Below are positions 1 to 13,100 of a DNA stretch of 64,000 nucleotides, one piece after another. A program made the position numbers and the translations under genes. The notes beneath the pieces were generated by a model. That model saw only the letters and a list, made by a program, of their open reading frames with translations. It made no database searches and was not told where the DNA came from. The first letter of the stretch is position 1; each line of letters begins with the position of its first letter. Source of the DNA: Nematopogon swammerdamellus (Eukaryota > Arthropoda > Insecta > Lepidoptera > Adelidae). The DNA lies in assembly GCA_946902875.1 (NCBI GenBank), contig OX336350.1:21752048-21816047 (forward strand). Reading direction: 5' to 3'.

Positions 1-592
1 GCGTATTTTATGTTCGACGAGTGTAGTTTATAATAGAATATTTTACTAGTTAACTTAGCAAACACGGCGGGAAATTCGCATCGTGTCAGTATACAGCCTT
101 TTCTGTTGTAGCTTTTAACATCTGTTGTATTAATTCTCGCACCGCGAGAATCACAAAAATATATATTTTTAATTACAACGACGACGCGACAAACTTGCGC
201 CGTCCGCCATCTTTTCAGTCTTGTACCTACTTGAGTGCCTGCCGACTGCCGGCCTGCCCTGATAAAGTTGTTGTTATGTTCGGCTCCGGTAGGTAGGCAA
301 AAGTCAGAGGCCATACAGCCTTTTTGAAATGTTCCTTCAAGTGTAAAGTATATTTTTGTTCCCGTCAATATGTTCGCTTCTAATTTCAGTTTTAGGGCTA
401 GCATACCGGAATTATCCGCATGATATCTTTTGACGTGATAACGTCTTATAAATTGATGAACACCGGCTGCACACACGAAAAAGTGTCACGTTCCATCTGA
501 GCCTATGTGTGCAAGCGAGAGCGCGTAACAAGCGATAGAGAGGCACAATCGGCCCAAGCGTCGGCTTGTACACATTTATCTCTCTGGTTCTA
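1..592. other. upstream region, no gene seen
   Basis: AT-rich sequence with no convincing coding exon on either strand. It lies upstream of the BBS4 promoter. Confidence 0.4.
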
Positions 593-738
593 ATGCCGGC
601 ACTTCACTTGGCTTAGCGTATTCGTGTATTTGGCAAAAATTTCCGTTTTGTCTCCCTTTAATGGCTTGTTTAGAGAGAGATAAAACTAAAATGTTTGCAA
701 CAATCACGAATACGCTAAGCCAAGTGAAGTGCCGGCAT
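593..738. mobile_element. MITE with 34-bp terminal inverted repeats
   Basis: The first 34 bp (beginning atgccggcacttcacttggc) recur inverted at the end. The centre is AT-rich and non-coding. Total 146 bp. No clear target-site duplication was found, so the superfamily is unassigned. Confidence 0.75.
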
Positions 739-1008
739 CAAGTACTAGGGCAGCACAAATTGAAAAGAGGTTACTCGTAGCATAATATTATATTAAGCGC
801 ATCTGGCCGGTCGGAAAAGATTTCAAATTTAGAATATTGACGATATCATGTAAAACTATCGTCCGTAAACCGACACTTTACAGACAAAAAATTTTTTTTC
901 GCGGGAAACTCGCAGTGCGTGTACGTTCATATACATGACATTAGGTATGTTAACCGCGTGTATAATTTATTTCCGCAGTACGAACGAAGTTTATGTAAAG
1001 TTGAACCG

Positions 1009-1022
1009 GTTGGCATGGTAAT
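1009..1022 (+). promoter_or_regulatory. candidate RFX X-box upstream of BBS4
   Basis: The 14-mer GTTGGCATGGTAAT matches the ciliary X-box consensus (GTNRCC, short spacer, RGYAAC) at 10 of 12 half-site positions, with an AT spacer between the half-sites. It ends 82 bp before the BBS4 ATG. X-boxes bound by RFX/DAF-19 factors typically sit within about 200 bp of the start of ciliary genes, and BBS genes are classic targets. The match is seen directly; the binding is inferred. Confidence 0.5.
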
Positions 1023-1104
1023 GAATCACACAACACTGTTCGTTCATTGTATACCTACTGAAAATGCGCGGCTCTGGTGACTATCTCTCTCATTTTGTGC
1101 AAAA

Positions 1105-1159
1105 ATGAGTGCAGTTAGCGCGGCAAGATCCCGACGCACTTCAATATTTGCCGCTCAAG
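1105..1159 (+). CDS. BBS4: BBS4 exon 1
   Basis: Short first coding exon reading MSAVSAARSRRTSIFAAQ and ending at a strong donor (AAG/GTAAGT). It ends in phase 1, which exon 2 needs (the G plus AT gives Asp). An N-terminus rich in basic residues and serine without TPR is normal for BBS4. There is no sequence conservation to lean on here, so the call rests on the ATG, donor, phase and the X-box just upstream. Confidence 0.7.
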
Positions 1160-4100
1160 GTAAGTTCGTCGACCACCTTCTAAAACTAACGTCGTGCACA
1201 CTAGTCGTGCTCGTGCACTTATCCAAAGAGTTTTGTATTAAAAACTCTTTGCACTTATCATAGTGCCATAACATGGTAAGTAGGTATTACGTAGATATAC
1301 CAAGTGCCATGTAGGTAGACCATAGAAATAGTCAATGATGTAGGTACATAGACCAACAATGAAGTCGGTTAAAAGGCGAAAAGCATATAAAACAAAAACC
1401 ACCGGTCCCCCGACTCCTATAAGCAAGTAAGCGGAAATTATTTCTGAGTATTTTAAGGGTCGGGGTTTTTTTTAAATTTATAATTAAACTTCCATCATGG
1501 GGAATTTTCCAGCAGTCCCCATTTTTGAAGATTATTTCATTTTATAGTTTTTTCTTAATTTAGTTATATGCTTGTTATTGAATTGTATATTGGAATAATT
1601 ACATAATATATTAAACTTTTATTTCAAGCTTCTTAAAAAAACCCCATGCACATCGGTCCACTTTTTTTAAGATAATATTTTTTTGATTGCTTAATTACTT
1701 GATTATTTGATTACAAACCTAGCTAAAAACCATCCCGATTAAACCAGCTTTCCAATAAAAAAACATACATACAGAAAAGATTTCTAAAAAGCGGCCAAGT
1801 GCGTGTCGGGCCACGCGCAGTGTAGGGTTCCGTAGTTGCGGAACCCGATCAAAATACATTATTTGATTATTTGTATAATTTTGTAGGGGAAATAAATGAA
1901 TGTTAATTTGAAAAAGTTCTTCAACAGTGAAATGATGGCTGTCGTCAGTACATTTTTTAAGTTGGTCGACTATTACTCGTCAACCTGTACAGCCAACTTA
2001 GCTGTGATAGTTTTCCTTTTAATTTCGATATATATACTACTGCTGTGAATTTTTTCACATATCTAATAACAACCGTTTAGCTGGCAGGAGGGGGGGGGGA
2101 CACTTGACTCTAACAAAGATTTGCACTTAAAAGCTTAATAATTCGCAAACGGATCCCTAAATCGAAAAATGATTTTCACGAACTCCCAATATTTTCTAAA
2201 GACCTATCCAACGATACCCCACACGATGGGGTAGACGTGAAAAAAAAATTCATCCCCACTTTTCGTGTAGGGGAGGTACCCTAAAAAAATTATTCAAAAT
2301 TTTTTATTTAACCACTTTGTCGGCGTTATTAATATTAATACCCATACCAACTTACAACTTTCTAGTACTAAGGGTCTCTGAGCTAAGCCGCGGACAGACA
2401 GACGGACGGACAGACGGACGGACATGGCGAAACTATAAGGGTTCCTTGTTGACTACGGAACCCTAAAAATCGTCAATTTAGATAGATAGATAGAAAATTC
2501 TTTATTGCTCCAGTAAACATTAAACAGTAAAAATACATTGGAAAATTTACATAAGGTGCAAAGTCGGACTTATCCCTTACAGAGATTTCTTACAGTCAAC
2601 CTTTGGATATTTGAGATTCGATAATATAGTGGAATGTAAGTAGGTAGTAGCAAAAGAGTTGAGCGTGATAATTGAAGATAAAATAATAATAAGAATACTT
2701 ATTAACATTACATATAAGTACATGCTAGTAAAATATAAGCCATACATGTTTAATACATATAAATTAATAAATATATAGAATATTATATACAAATAAATAT
2801 GCATACATACATACTTGTCCATCCAGGTAAGTATGAAACAAAAGTTGTTTTTTGTTTCTGTATCATACATAGTATCTACAAAACTTACTCCAATGACCAT
2901 CCCTTACAGATTTATTATTAGTTTAGCAAATTAAGAATATTTTTATTCTTCGAATTTTAATTTATTTTATCTTATTTGACTGTTGCGACAATTTATTGAA
3001 GCTCTGTATATCTTGGAAATTTTTTAATGATTGATTATTACAATTTTTAATACATATTTTTGAAAATTTTGACATTATTCATTTGAAGATATTTTAGTTC
3101 TAGAAGATTATTATTTTATCTCTTTATGTAGGTGTACACCTTTACTTAAAACTACTTTTGTACATATTAAAAATGCCTAACATTAATAATATTTACAAAA
3201 TTAAATGAATGAATTAAAAAAACGGTCAAGTGTGAGTCAAACTTGCGCACCGAGGGTTCTTTATCGCCATGTCATGGTTAGCGCCACTCACGCCATCTAT
3301 GGCGTGTTATGAAATGCTTCATATTAGTTAAATGTCATGATTAGCTAAAATGCTTCCCTTCTATTCGGTAGATGGCGCGCGCGCATACACTTTTTAGATT
3401 TTTTCTATGGGAACTCCCGTGATTTTTTTACATTTTTTTATTTTTATTATTTGTTGTTATATCGGCCATAATAACACATATTCTGTGAAAATTTCAACGG
3501 GCTACCTATTACGGTTCAAGAGATACAGTCCTCGGACAGACAGACAGACGGACGGACAGGCAGACAGACAGACGGACGGACAGACATACAGACAGACAGA
3601 CGGCGTAGGCTTAGGAGGTCCCGTACCGGATACGGAACCCTAAAACAAAATAACATGCACCACAATTGACTCATTCTACCTCATTGATTTTATAACCCTC
3701 AATGTTCTACCTAGGTACCTATATTTTTAATTAAAAAAATACAAATCGAAAATCATTGGAAATAAAAATACTTCCCGACCAGGATTCAAACTTGGGTCTC
3801 TGGCTTGAGCCGCCAACGCGATAACCAACTACACCACCAACGGGCCATTACGTATCATCTCCAAATTTTCGTTTCTATTGCATCTTCATGATGTCGCATA
3901 ATTTTTGCGAACAGTCAACTTGCACGGTTCTTCGGTCAACATTGAACTGGTGACGACAGCATGCTTAAGGTTCAATGTAGAACCGTGCAAGTTGACTGTT
4001 CGCAAAAATTATGCGACATCATGAAGATGCAATAGAAACGAAAATTTGGAGATGATACGTAACGGCCCGGTGGTGGTGTAGTTGGTTATCGCGTTGGCGG

Positions 4101-7100
4101 CTCAAGCCAGAGACCCAGGTTCGAATCCTGGTCGGGAAGTATTTTTTTCAATGATTTTCGATTTGCATTTTTCTAATTAAAAATTTATATAAAGCGAGTA
4201 TGTGCTTAGTACTAACATATGTATAAACATAAAAATATTATTCTACCTAACTAGGTATATTACATAAGTAAGACACATAAGTCTGACACTGTATGTTATT
4301 TACAGTTACATAGGTTCCCTGTAAAATGTGAGGCACGAACTAAGTCGTGCTTCCGTGTTTTATTTTTCTTGTGTGACTTATTAAGTAGGTAGGTATAGGT
4401 ACTTAAAAGTCATAAAATATAGTATTACCTATTCAAAATTTTATTGCATTCGATTTGATAACCTTGCCTCATAAAGTCTAATGCACTCACTCATGCACCA
4501 AAGAGGACATTATACCTCCTCGACGCCGTTACCCCACTCACTACCCTCGGGGGGTGAGAGACGACAACTTGAAAGAGGGCGGCAGGACATGCAACTAATA
4601 AGTGTGCTTGCTGCAGATGCTGGCGGCGGCGGCGGCGGGTGTGGAGCGGGAGAGGAGGCGGGCGCGGTGTCGGCGCGCGGCTGGCTGTTGCACGCGCGTT
4701 ACGTGCGCGGCGAGCACGCGGCGTGCGCGGCGCTCGCCGCCCACCTGCTGCGCGGCGAGCGCCACGCACACAGATACGCCTACTTCGTACAGGTTGCTCC
4801 ACCACCACCACCACACTTCCCCGCGTTACAGCAAAGATATATTATGTACTAGCGTACTAGATAACTCACTCCGCCAACTAACATGTTCCACCGAGTTGTG
4901 GTTCACGATCCTCAAGTCTCTTAGTCGAGCGCGAGAGGCCGCAGTGCGTAGTCGTCGCCTGCCTGCTGCGATCGCGCCTCCCCTACTTTAAACTAATACA
5001 TTTACACATCTTTGTCGATGCGAAGGTGCGATGGCGAATCTGGAGATGAAGTGATAGAATGAAAAGACAATATGCACGAGTGCGATCGTTCTCCCTACCC
5101 CTTGCCTCTCTCCCGCACGCTTCCCGCCCCGCGCGAGCCCCCACACCGGCCGCCAGACCGTCTCCCGCACGCTTCTCGCCCCGCGCGCGCTCCCCTCTTC
5201 CGCTCCACTCTGCGCTCCGCCTCACCGCTACCTTACCCCATGCCCCATACCTCAGCCGCTGGAACAACGCTTCTCTGTATATTTCTTCGGAGCGATAACT
5301 CTATATAATAATTCCTCAAAGGGTTACAGTCACATATTTTGGCTTTGGTTAAGGTTTAGGACTTTAGGAAGAAGTTTTGGGTTTTGCTTGATATCTATCC
5401 TCAACCGGTGAAAGGAGGGGGCGCGGGGGGAAAGGAGGAGAGGTTTAGAAAATTTTGCCCCGGGGGAACGGGGCAGAGGAGCGGGGGGAAAGGAGAGGGG
5501 TTTGGAAAATTTTGCCCCAGGGGAACGGGGCAGAGGAGCGGGGGGAAAGGAGGAGGGGTTTGGAAAATTTTGCCCCAGGGGAACGGGGCAGAGGAGCGGG
5601 CGGAAAGGAGAGTGGTTTGGAAAATTTTGTCCCAGGGGAACGGGGCAGAGGAGCGGGGGGAAAGGAGAGGGGTTTGGAAAATTTTACCCCAGGGGAACGG
5701 GGCAGAGGAGCGGGGGGAAAAGAGGAGGGGTTTGGAAAAATTTGCCCCAGGGGAACGGGGCAGAGGAGCGGGGGGAAAGGAAAGGGGTTTGGAAAATTTT
5801 GCCCCAGGGGAACGGGGCAGAGGAGCGGGGGAAAAGAGGAGGGGTTTGGAACATTTTGCCCCAGGGGAACGGGGCAGAGGAGCGGGGGGAAAAGAGGAGG
5901 GGTTTGGAACATTTTGCCCCAGGGGAACGGGGCAGACGATAAAACTAGATTTTGCATTAGTTACTGGATTGACGAACAATGACTTTAACGCACATTGCGC
6001 GCACGCGTCATTGAGCATGTCCCTCCACACGTCGCTGCACACGCGAGGCACACATTGAGCATGTCCCTCCACACGTCGCGGCACACGCGAGGCACACATT
6101 GAGCATGTCCCTCCACACGTCGCGGCACACGCGAGGCACACATTGAGCATGTCCCTCCACACGTCGCGGCACACGCGAGGCACACATTGAGCATGTCCCT
6201 CCACACGTCGCGGCACACGTGAGGCACACATTGAGTATGTCCCTCCACACGTCGCGGCACACGCGAGGCACACATTGAGCATGTCCCTCCACACGTCGCG
6301 GCACACGCGAGGCACACATTGAGCATGTCCCTCCACACGTCGCGGCACACGCGAGGCACACATTGAGCATGTCCCTCCACACGTCGCGGCACACGCGAGG
6401 CACACATTGAGCATGTCCCTCCACACATCGCGGCACACGTGAGGCACACATTGAGCATGTCCCTCCACACGTCGCGGCACACGCGAGGCACACATTGAGC
6501 ATGTCCCTCCACACGTCGCGGCACACGCGAGGCCGCGCCGCCGCCTGGTGGTCGTGGGTTTATTGTGTGCGGAGGAGCGAGGAAAGGGTTTGTATGAAGG
6601 TACAGGAGTGTGGTGGGTGGTGTGGTGGTGGTGCAGGGGCTGGTGCTGCGCGACGCGGGCCGGCTGCAGGAGGCGCTCGAGCGCTTCCACTGCTGCGCGC
6701 GCCTCCAGCCGCGACACCCGGAGCCACTCAAGCACGTCGCCGACTGCCTGTGAGCACCCCACCCTCTCTAACGACTTACCTACCTGGGTACCTACTACAC
6801 TTCATACCGTGTAACGAGTCACTAGGGGAAATCGACCACGTATATATTTCTGGTGTCACGTATAGTTAAATGTGCTTGCATAAATTTTAATCGAGTTCGG
6901 ATGATTGGGTTAAGAGTTTGGAGGAACATACATACATTTAGAAAAGAGTTCTAAAAATCGTCAATTTGACTTTAATATCATACATAGAGTCTACAAACGC
7001 CATATCTCATAAAACAAAGTGACTTACTCCATGAATGTCCACATGACTCATGCATGACATGACAGATTCCCTTACATATTTATTTTATTTTTTATTTGAT

Positions 7101-10100
7101 TAATTTTAACTAAATCAACAGCATTACATTAAAATTTGACTAACATTATTTATACAAATAAAAACAAAGCAAATTACAGATTTCACTGAATATAACAGAA
7201 ATAATCCCTCTATCCATCAAACAACCAGCGAAAAGTTACATACAACACAATAAAAACTGCCCGACTACTTGTAGTCCAGCAGTTATGTACTTTTACCTGG
7301 AAAGTATTCCGAAGTTAATGAAACTTTTACAGGTTATTTGGGGGTACACTAGAAATACTATCCTATGTTTTCGACTTCGAGCACCCTGTGCTAACTTGGG
7401 GGTGGGCAAACATCTCAAAATGTTTCTGACTTTTTTCAGCTTTTCGCCTATATCTCTTAAACTAAGGATATTTTGTTGACCACATTGCATGAAAAAGTTG
7501 GAGAGCATTAAATTTCCTAAATTTTTTGTTGTTGAATTAGCTTTCCAGGCCTAACATTAACGGAGATACAGCCGATCAAATTTAGACAAAGTTTCCTAAA
7601 ATGTGAAAAATAGCAGAAAAACTAAGGTTTTGGCCCTATAATTATTTGATACCATCATTTCCATGTTAATTATGTTGATCACTCATCAATATCAACGTTT
7701 TGGAAAACCTATGACACCTCTTCCCCCGCCCCCTCCCCCAAGCTGGTTTTTGATGGTTATCCTGGTGGGATATTCTGATCAGCGTTCTTTGCTTCACTCC
7801 TCAACAAAGTTTGTCTTTTTCAAGACAACTTCGATCAGCACGATTGCGCAGGTGAAATTTCTTTCAAACGATACCAACAAGCAGAACTTCATAACTATGC
7901 TGACGAGTGAAATGGAAGCCAGGGGGATCCAAGTGAAGCAGACAGTAGAAGTAATGATTGTGGAGACTGCTGTCTTAGCTGCTGACAATTATGATAGTGT
8001 CGTCATAACAGGGGAAGACATAGATCTTCTCTAGAACGATAAAAAAGGTATGGACCCCGAACCCTATCCTCGCCAGCGTAACACGATATAAGTAAAAGCA
8101 TACTTATTTCATTGGACGGTCGCGCGCTGGCCCGTCAGTCTGTCAGCGGCTCAGCGGCTGCGTTCGCAAAAACCTGTTTAAAATGCCCGCATGCTCTGTG
8201 TTTACGTGTAAAAACACTACAGCCAAGTTTAGTGTGCACAATCGTGGAATATCTTATCATCGGTAAGTACACTCCGGTTCCAGCAACTCGGCGAGGCTAG
8301 TTCTCATACAAGCATTTGCCAGTCCGACGTCCATACATTTTTTATCGTTCTAGGATCTTCTGTTGCTTCTCACTGCTTTGGGTTCTTCCAAAAAGAACGT
8401 TTATTTATAGAAGAGTGGAAAGGTTCACAGCCCAACTTGTATTCATCTCACTCGTTCAAGTACGATCCACAGGATATTCTTTTCCTGCATGCGATAAGTG
8501 GGTGTGACACCACCTCAGCACCATTTGGTATTGGAAAGAAGAAGGTGATGCAGATGTATAGCAAGAACCCTAGCCTTTCAGAGATGTTGGCGATTTTTAA
8601 AGACCCCGAGGCAACTGATTAAAATAAAAAAATCAAAATAAAAATCTAAAATTGATGTGAAACACTGGCAGCGGGGCGAACCCAGGCTACCGATGGTCGG
8701 GTCCCAAAGAGAGAAACCACCGGACTATGCGCGCAGTGTCGAGCAGGGCTGCCTTATGGATCTGACCCTTGACCCAACCACTCAGCGAGAGCCTCTCAAG
8801 GTGGTCGTCAAGGATCTTCGCTATCAGCCCATGCGCCGATACGACTATGGTCACATCGATCAATCGGTCGTCATAGCGATGAATATTTTTAATATTATTA
8901 CTTTTTTTTTGTAAATAAATTTTACAACACCCTCCCCCCCCACCCCTCCTCCTCCCAGTGACATCATATTATGTGTACCACGTCGGGGTTTTTGGTGTGA
9001 GAGGGTTCTTCATAACGTATTTCGTACATTTTAGTGGGACATCGTAACGTTTGGGAGATGGGGAGGGAAATTTAGGGCTCACTTAAAGTAATAGGATAAG
9101 CGAAAAGCTGAAAAAAGTCAGAATTTTTTTGAGTTTTTTGCCCACCCTCAAGTTAGCACAGGGTGCTCGAGGTCGAAAACTTAGGATAGTATTCCTAATG
9201 TAGGGGTACATTAGTACACAAACAATGTGTAAAAGTTTCATTAACTTCGGAATTTTTTCCAGCTACCCCACCGTTTTTCGACATGTCGACTGGACTATTG
9301 GCGGTGCGGAGGTGGACAAGTTGTGTGTGACGCGTTTTGTATTGAAATATCGGGCCGATTAAGCGGCATGGCACCGCCCGACGACGACCTGCTCAAATTA
9401 TCGGACCTGAGATATCGGTGTCGTGTCGGTGTCGGAGGCGCGCGGCGGAAGCGGCGCTGGAGCTGGGCAAACGCACAATAGAAATGTATGGACCGCTACA
9501 TCGGCGGCAAATCTTGATATCGGTGTCGTGTCGGAGTCAGCTGCGGTAGACAAGTATGCACTATAGGTGCAAGACGCGGTCTAAAAGTTCTTGGCCAATC
9601 GGCAACGAGTATAATCTCAAGACTACTAGTAACTCGTTCCGTGGTATGTATGAAGTATATGGGCTGCTAGAATGTCGACTGGGAAGTAACGGGTGTGTTG
9701 TTCTGGATGTGCGCAGGTACAGACAGGGGCGCTACCAGCTCGCCCTCGACGTCTACACCGAGGCGGACAAGTTGTCTCTGAAGCGGGACCCTGAAATCTT
9801 ATGCTCTCTCGGTACTGTGCAATCATTTATTACTTGCATCCGCTCGTGGCAGCAAATAATACTGTGTGTCGAGCTTTAGAAAGAGACCATCCTGTTGTAG
9901 AGCGTCGTCCCTGTCGCACGAAGTAGTGCGAGGTAGTGCGACAGGGACGACCGACGCTCTACTAGTTCTACAACCGGATGGTCTCTTTCTAAAGCTCGAC
10001 ACGCATTACTTGCTACTACATTATGCTGTACATAGATGCATCCACCGACCACTCGATCCAGTAGTCAGTGGATGCAGCTTGCGGCGGGCGGCGGCGCGGT

Positions 10101-13100
10101 GGCGCGGCGCGTCACCAATAACGCAATAACTTGACCGAAATGTGCAAACAATAGACTTTAATTAGTTTACTGTAAAGCATTTACTTCTTGCTATGTAGCC
10201 TCGCTGGGTTCCCTCGAGTGGGATTGGACCGCTGTATTTGCGCGTCTTCAGTCGTGCCGCTGTCATGGCGGCCGACAGAATGCAATCCCTGTGCGTCCAT
10301 CGGACTCGTATGATAACTTGCTTTGACGAGCGATGATAACACGATGCGAGTGCTATATCCGCAAGGATGGTGCGCTCGGGAGGCGGTGGGTTTGAAGGTG
10401 CTATGTGGTGTCTTTGAAGTCTGATTGATTTTACTGTCATTTTCGGGGTTAAAACGGAAAGAGATGATGTAACTTTGAAAATACCATTTTTGAATAAGTA
10501 CATTGTATGATGCACCGCTTTCGATTACTGAGGTGATGTCAGTTTATGTTTCATTTCACGCCCTTTCACATACTTTATTGCTATTAAAACATTTAAAGTA
10601 CGGAGACTAAAAATGACATGGAATACTTTATTTTATAGTACGGTTGGTGACCTAGCTGAGCGCCAGCACGCACGCCGCGCCGCAGCCCTCGCGTAGCTCT
10701 TGGGGTACGAGGGGTACGCGTACGTAGCACTATTTGGGAATAATCTAGCTGGATTAGATAGATGGAACACATCAGTGTGGACTGGGTTGGGCAGCGGAGT
10801 GCGCAGCGCAGCTGGGCGAGGCGGCGCGCGGCGCGGAGTACGCGCGCGCGGCGAGCGAGGCGGGCGGCGGCGGGGGCGCGGGCGGGGAGCGCGCCGCCTC
10901 GCTGCTGTCGCGGCTCCTGCTGCAGCTCGGCGACACGCCCGGGGCTCTCGCAGCCCTCGACACTGCTCTCGCGTCAGTACTACTCTATTAAAGGCCGCTG
11001 CATACGTAGCGGGGTGCCGGCGGGGCGGGGGCGGGCCGAGCTTTTCTGCAGGATCCTGAGGAACTAGTGCAAGCACGTGTTTATACGCGGCGGGGCGGGA
11101 GCGGAGCGGCGGCGGAGCGGGAGCGGAGCGGGAGCGGAGCGGGATATAATATATTCTTATGGAGAATATTTCCCCGCTCCGCTCCGCTCCCGCCGGCGCC
11201 CCGCTACGTATGCAGCGGCCTTAATTATCCACCTCTCCGTCAGTACTTCTCTATTACCTCTCTACCTCTCCGACAGTACTTTTCTATCAACTCTCCAACT
11301 CTCCGGCAGTACTTCTCTATCAACTCTTCAACTCTTCGTCAGTACTTATCTATTACCTCTCCACCTCTCCGTCAGCACTTCGATACCTCTCTACCTCTCC
11401 GTCAGTACTTATCTACGAGTATCACCTCTCCACCTCTCCGTCAGCACTTCGATACCTCTCTACCTCTCCGTCAGTACTTATCTACGAGTATCACCTCTCC
11501 ACCTTTCCGTCAGCACTTCGATACCTCTCTACCTCTCCGTCAGTACTTATCTACGAGTATCACCTCTCCACCTCTCCGGCAGTACCTCTCTACCAACTCT
11601 CCAACTTTCCGTCGGAACTTTTTTATTACTCTCCACCTCTCCGTCAGTACTTCTCTACCTCTCTACCTCTCTCTGAGTACTCACTTATGAGTATTACCTC
11701 TCCGGCAGTACTCCTCTATTACCTCTTTACCTCTCCATCAGTATTATCTATCAACTCTCCACCTCGACGGATGATCGCCTCGCCCATAGTGATTTGTCTT
11801 GTTTTTCTAAGCGACCTAGTCAACATTTATAATCCTTTGTCATTATTTTATACACGGAACTCAATCAATAATACTCCTCTAGTCCAGTATAGCCAGCAAT
11901 GGAAAAGAAAGTCTCAGGTATGGCACCTGCCTAATCGAAGGTGATATTGTCTGGTTGAAACATGTGCTTTGGTCCCTCTGACTCAGCCACCTATACAGTA
12001 TTACATAAAACAAATAACAATAAAATCAGCTTTCGTGATGGTCCGGTATGGATGGCTTAGTAAGAGTGACCAGTGACCAGACCCGAGACCAGACCCCATG
12101 CTCGGACCAGCCAATATAACCTACGAAGAGCGTGACTCAAACTGAAGAACTTCCCTTTGGGTTACATAATACCATGGAGCTACGACTCCGGCGTGGCTTG
12201 GTACCTCCATGCATAATACATTCGACTACTATTCCCTTTATATACTAGGCTGCTGCGGCCCTCTTATCTAGTACAGTGGTACCAACCCAGTGGGCTACAA
12301 TTATTTGAATTAGTAAGGGCACATTCATTAATAGGAAAAAGACCTACAGTTTTAGAGTAGCTGCTTCGAAATACCTGATAGTAGCTCCGCACCCGAAGAG
12401 GGGCAAGTGTCGCAGTAGATAGAGTGTTGAGTGAGCGGCAGGAGCGGCGCGTGCGGAGCGGAGACGCTGGCGGCGGCGGGCGCGCTGCGCCTGCGCACCG
12501 GCGACCCGCGCCGCGCCTTCCAGCTGCTCGGCGCGGCGCTCGCGCACCGGCCCGACCACCACCCGGCCGCGCTCGCGCTCGCCGCCATGATGCTCGAGCA
12601 CCGCGACCCGGACGCGGCCCTCGCGCGCCTGCGCACCGCGCTCGCCGCCCGGCCCCACTGCGTCGCCGCCTACGCCGACCTCGGCCTCGCCCTACTCGCC
12701 AAGAGGAAGTTTGTAGCGGTCAGTGTCGATCTCAGAGTCTTAGCCTCCACTGCTGGGTGTAGTCTCTCCAATATCTCTCATCCTCCTTGCTCTCAGCGGC
12801 ACCGAACCACTGCACGTGCAACATGTACATTCGCTACATGTTTGCTCTGTACAAGTGGGAGCATATTTCCAAATATCGCGCACGGATATTACATATTGAT
12901 GCACTTACATATCCGATTTATTATAATGCCAATTTTTTTTTCAAAGAAACTGACACGGTTGGATACATCACCTACAACATCCGTGATGTCAGCGGGTCAA
13001 TGAACACCGGGTCAACTAGGTGCCATGTCAGTGCTTCCCTTCGATCGTGCCGGCTACACTGAACTGGACGGAAAACACAAACTATTTACATAGCCGTTTC

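Larger units (their letters stand above)
7795..8622 (+). pseudogene. PIN-like (XPG/Asteroid-resembling) transposon protein, broken
   Basis: Encodes VKFLSNDTNKQNFITML, then DNYDSVVITGEDIDLL (7795-8030). After a nested element it continues through a leucine-rich strand and ILFLHAISGCDTTSAPFG with a downstream Lys-rich segment (8355-8622). These blocks are the hallmark of a widespread, repetitive arthropod protein family whose core looks like a PIN/XPG-type nuclease, with the GEDID acidic pair a likely metal site. The gene is dead: a MITE sits inside GEDIDLL, and a further frameshift/stop lies near 8415. The function is inferred from fold-like motifs only. Confidence 0.6.
7272..9297 (+). mobile_element. 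TIR transposon carrying a PIN-like gene
   Basis: The two ends are inverted relatives: left tagtccag..attccgaagttaatgaaacttttac and cgagcaccctgtgctaactt (7272-7450), right with the same blocks reversed (9100-9297). Between them lies a decayed gene for a PIN-like protein. Exact tips and target duplication are unclear. Subterminal sequence (gacttttttcagcttttcgc) resembles that of the foldback at 47259-49919. The superfamily is not one I can name with confidence. Confidence 0.6.

Noticed and set aside
4066..4138. Functional tRNA-Glu(CTC)
   Set aside because: The T arm is good, but U33 is missing and the acceptor stem has mismatches. It is duplicated in a palindrome with intergenic-type flanks.
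5410..6534. CRISPR-like array
   Set aside because: Units are contiguous without unique spacers and the window is clearly eukaryotic; these are minisatellites.
5401..6762. 453-codon minus-strand frame and several overlapping frames
   Set aside because: It runs through two minisatellites and part of BBS4 exon 3 antisense. Length comes from repeat periods (57, a multiple of 3, and GC-rich units without stops), with no conserved domain.
10162..10515. 117-codon minus-strand frame in BBS4 intron 4
   Set aside because: Ordinary composition but no recognised motif, promoter or splice partner. Kept only as intron sequence.
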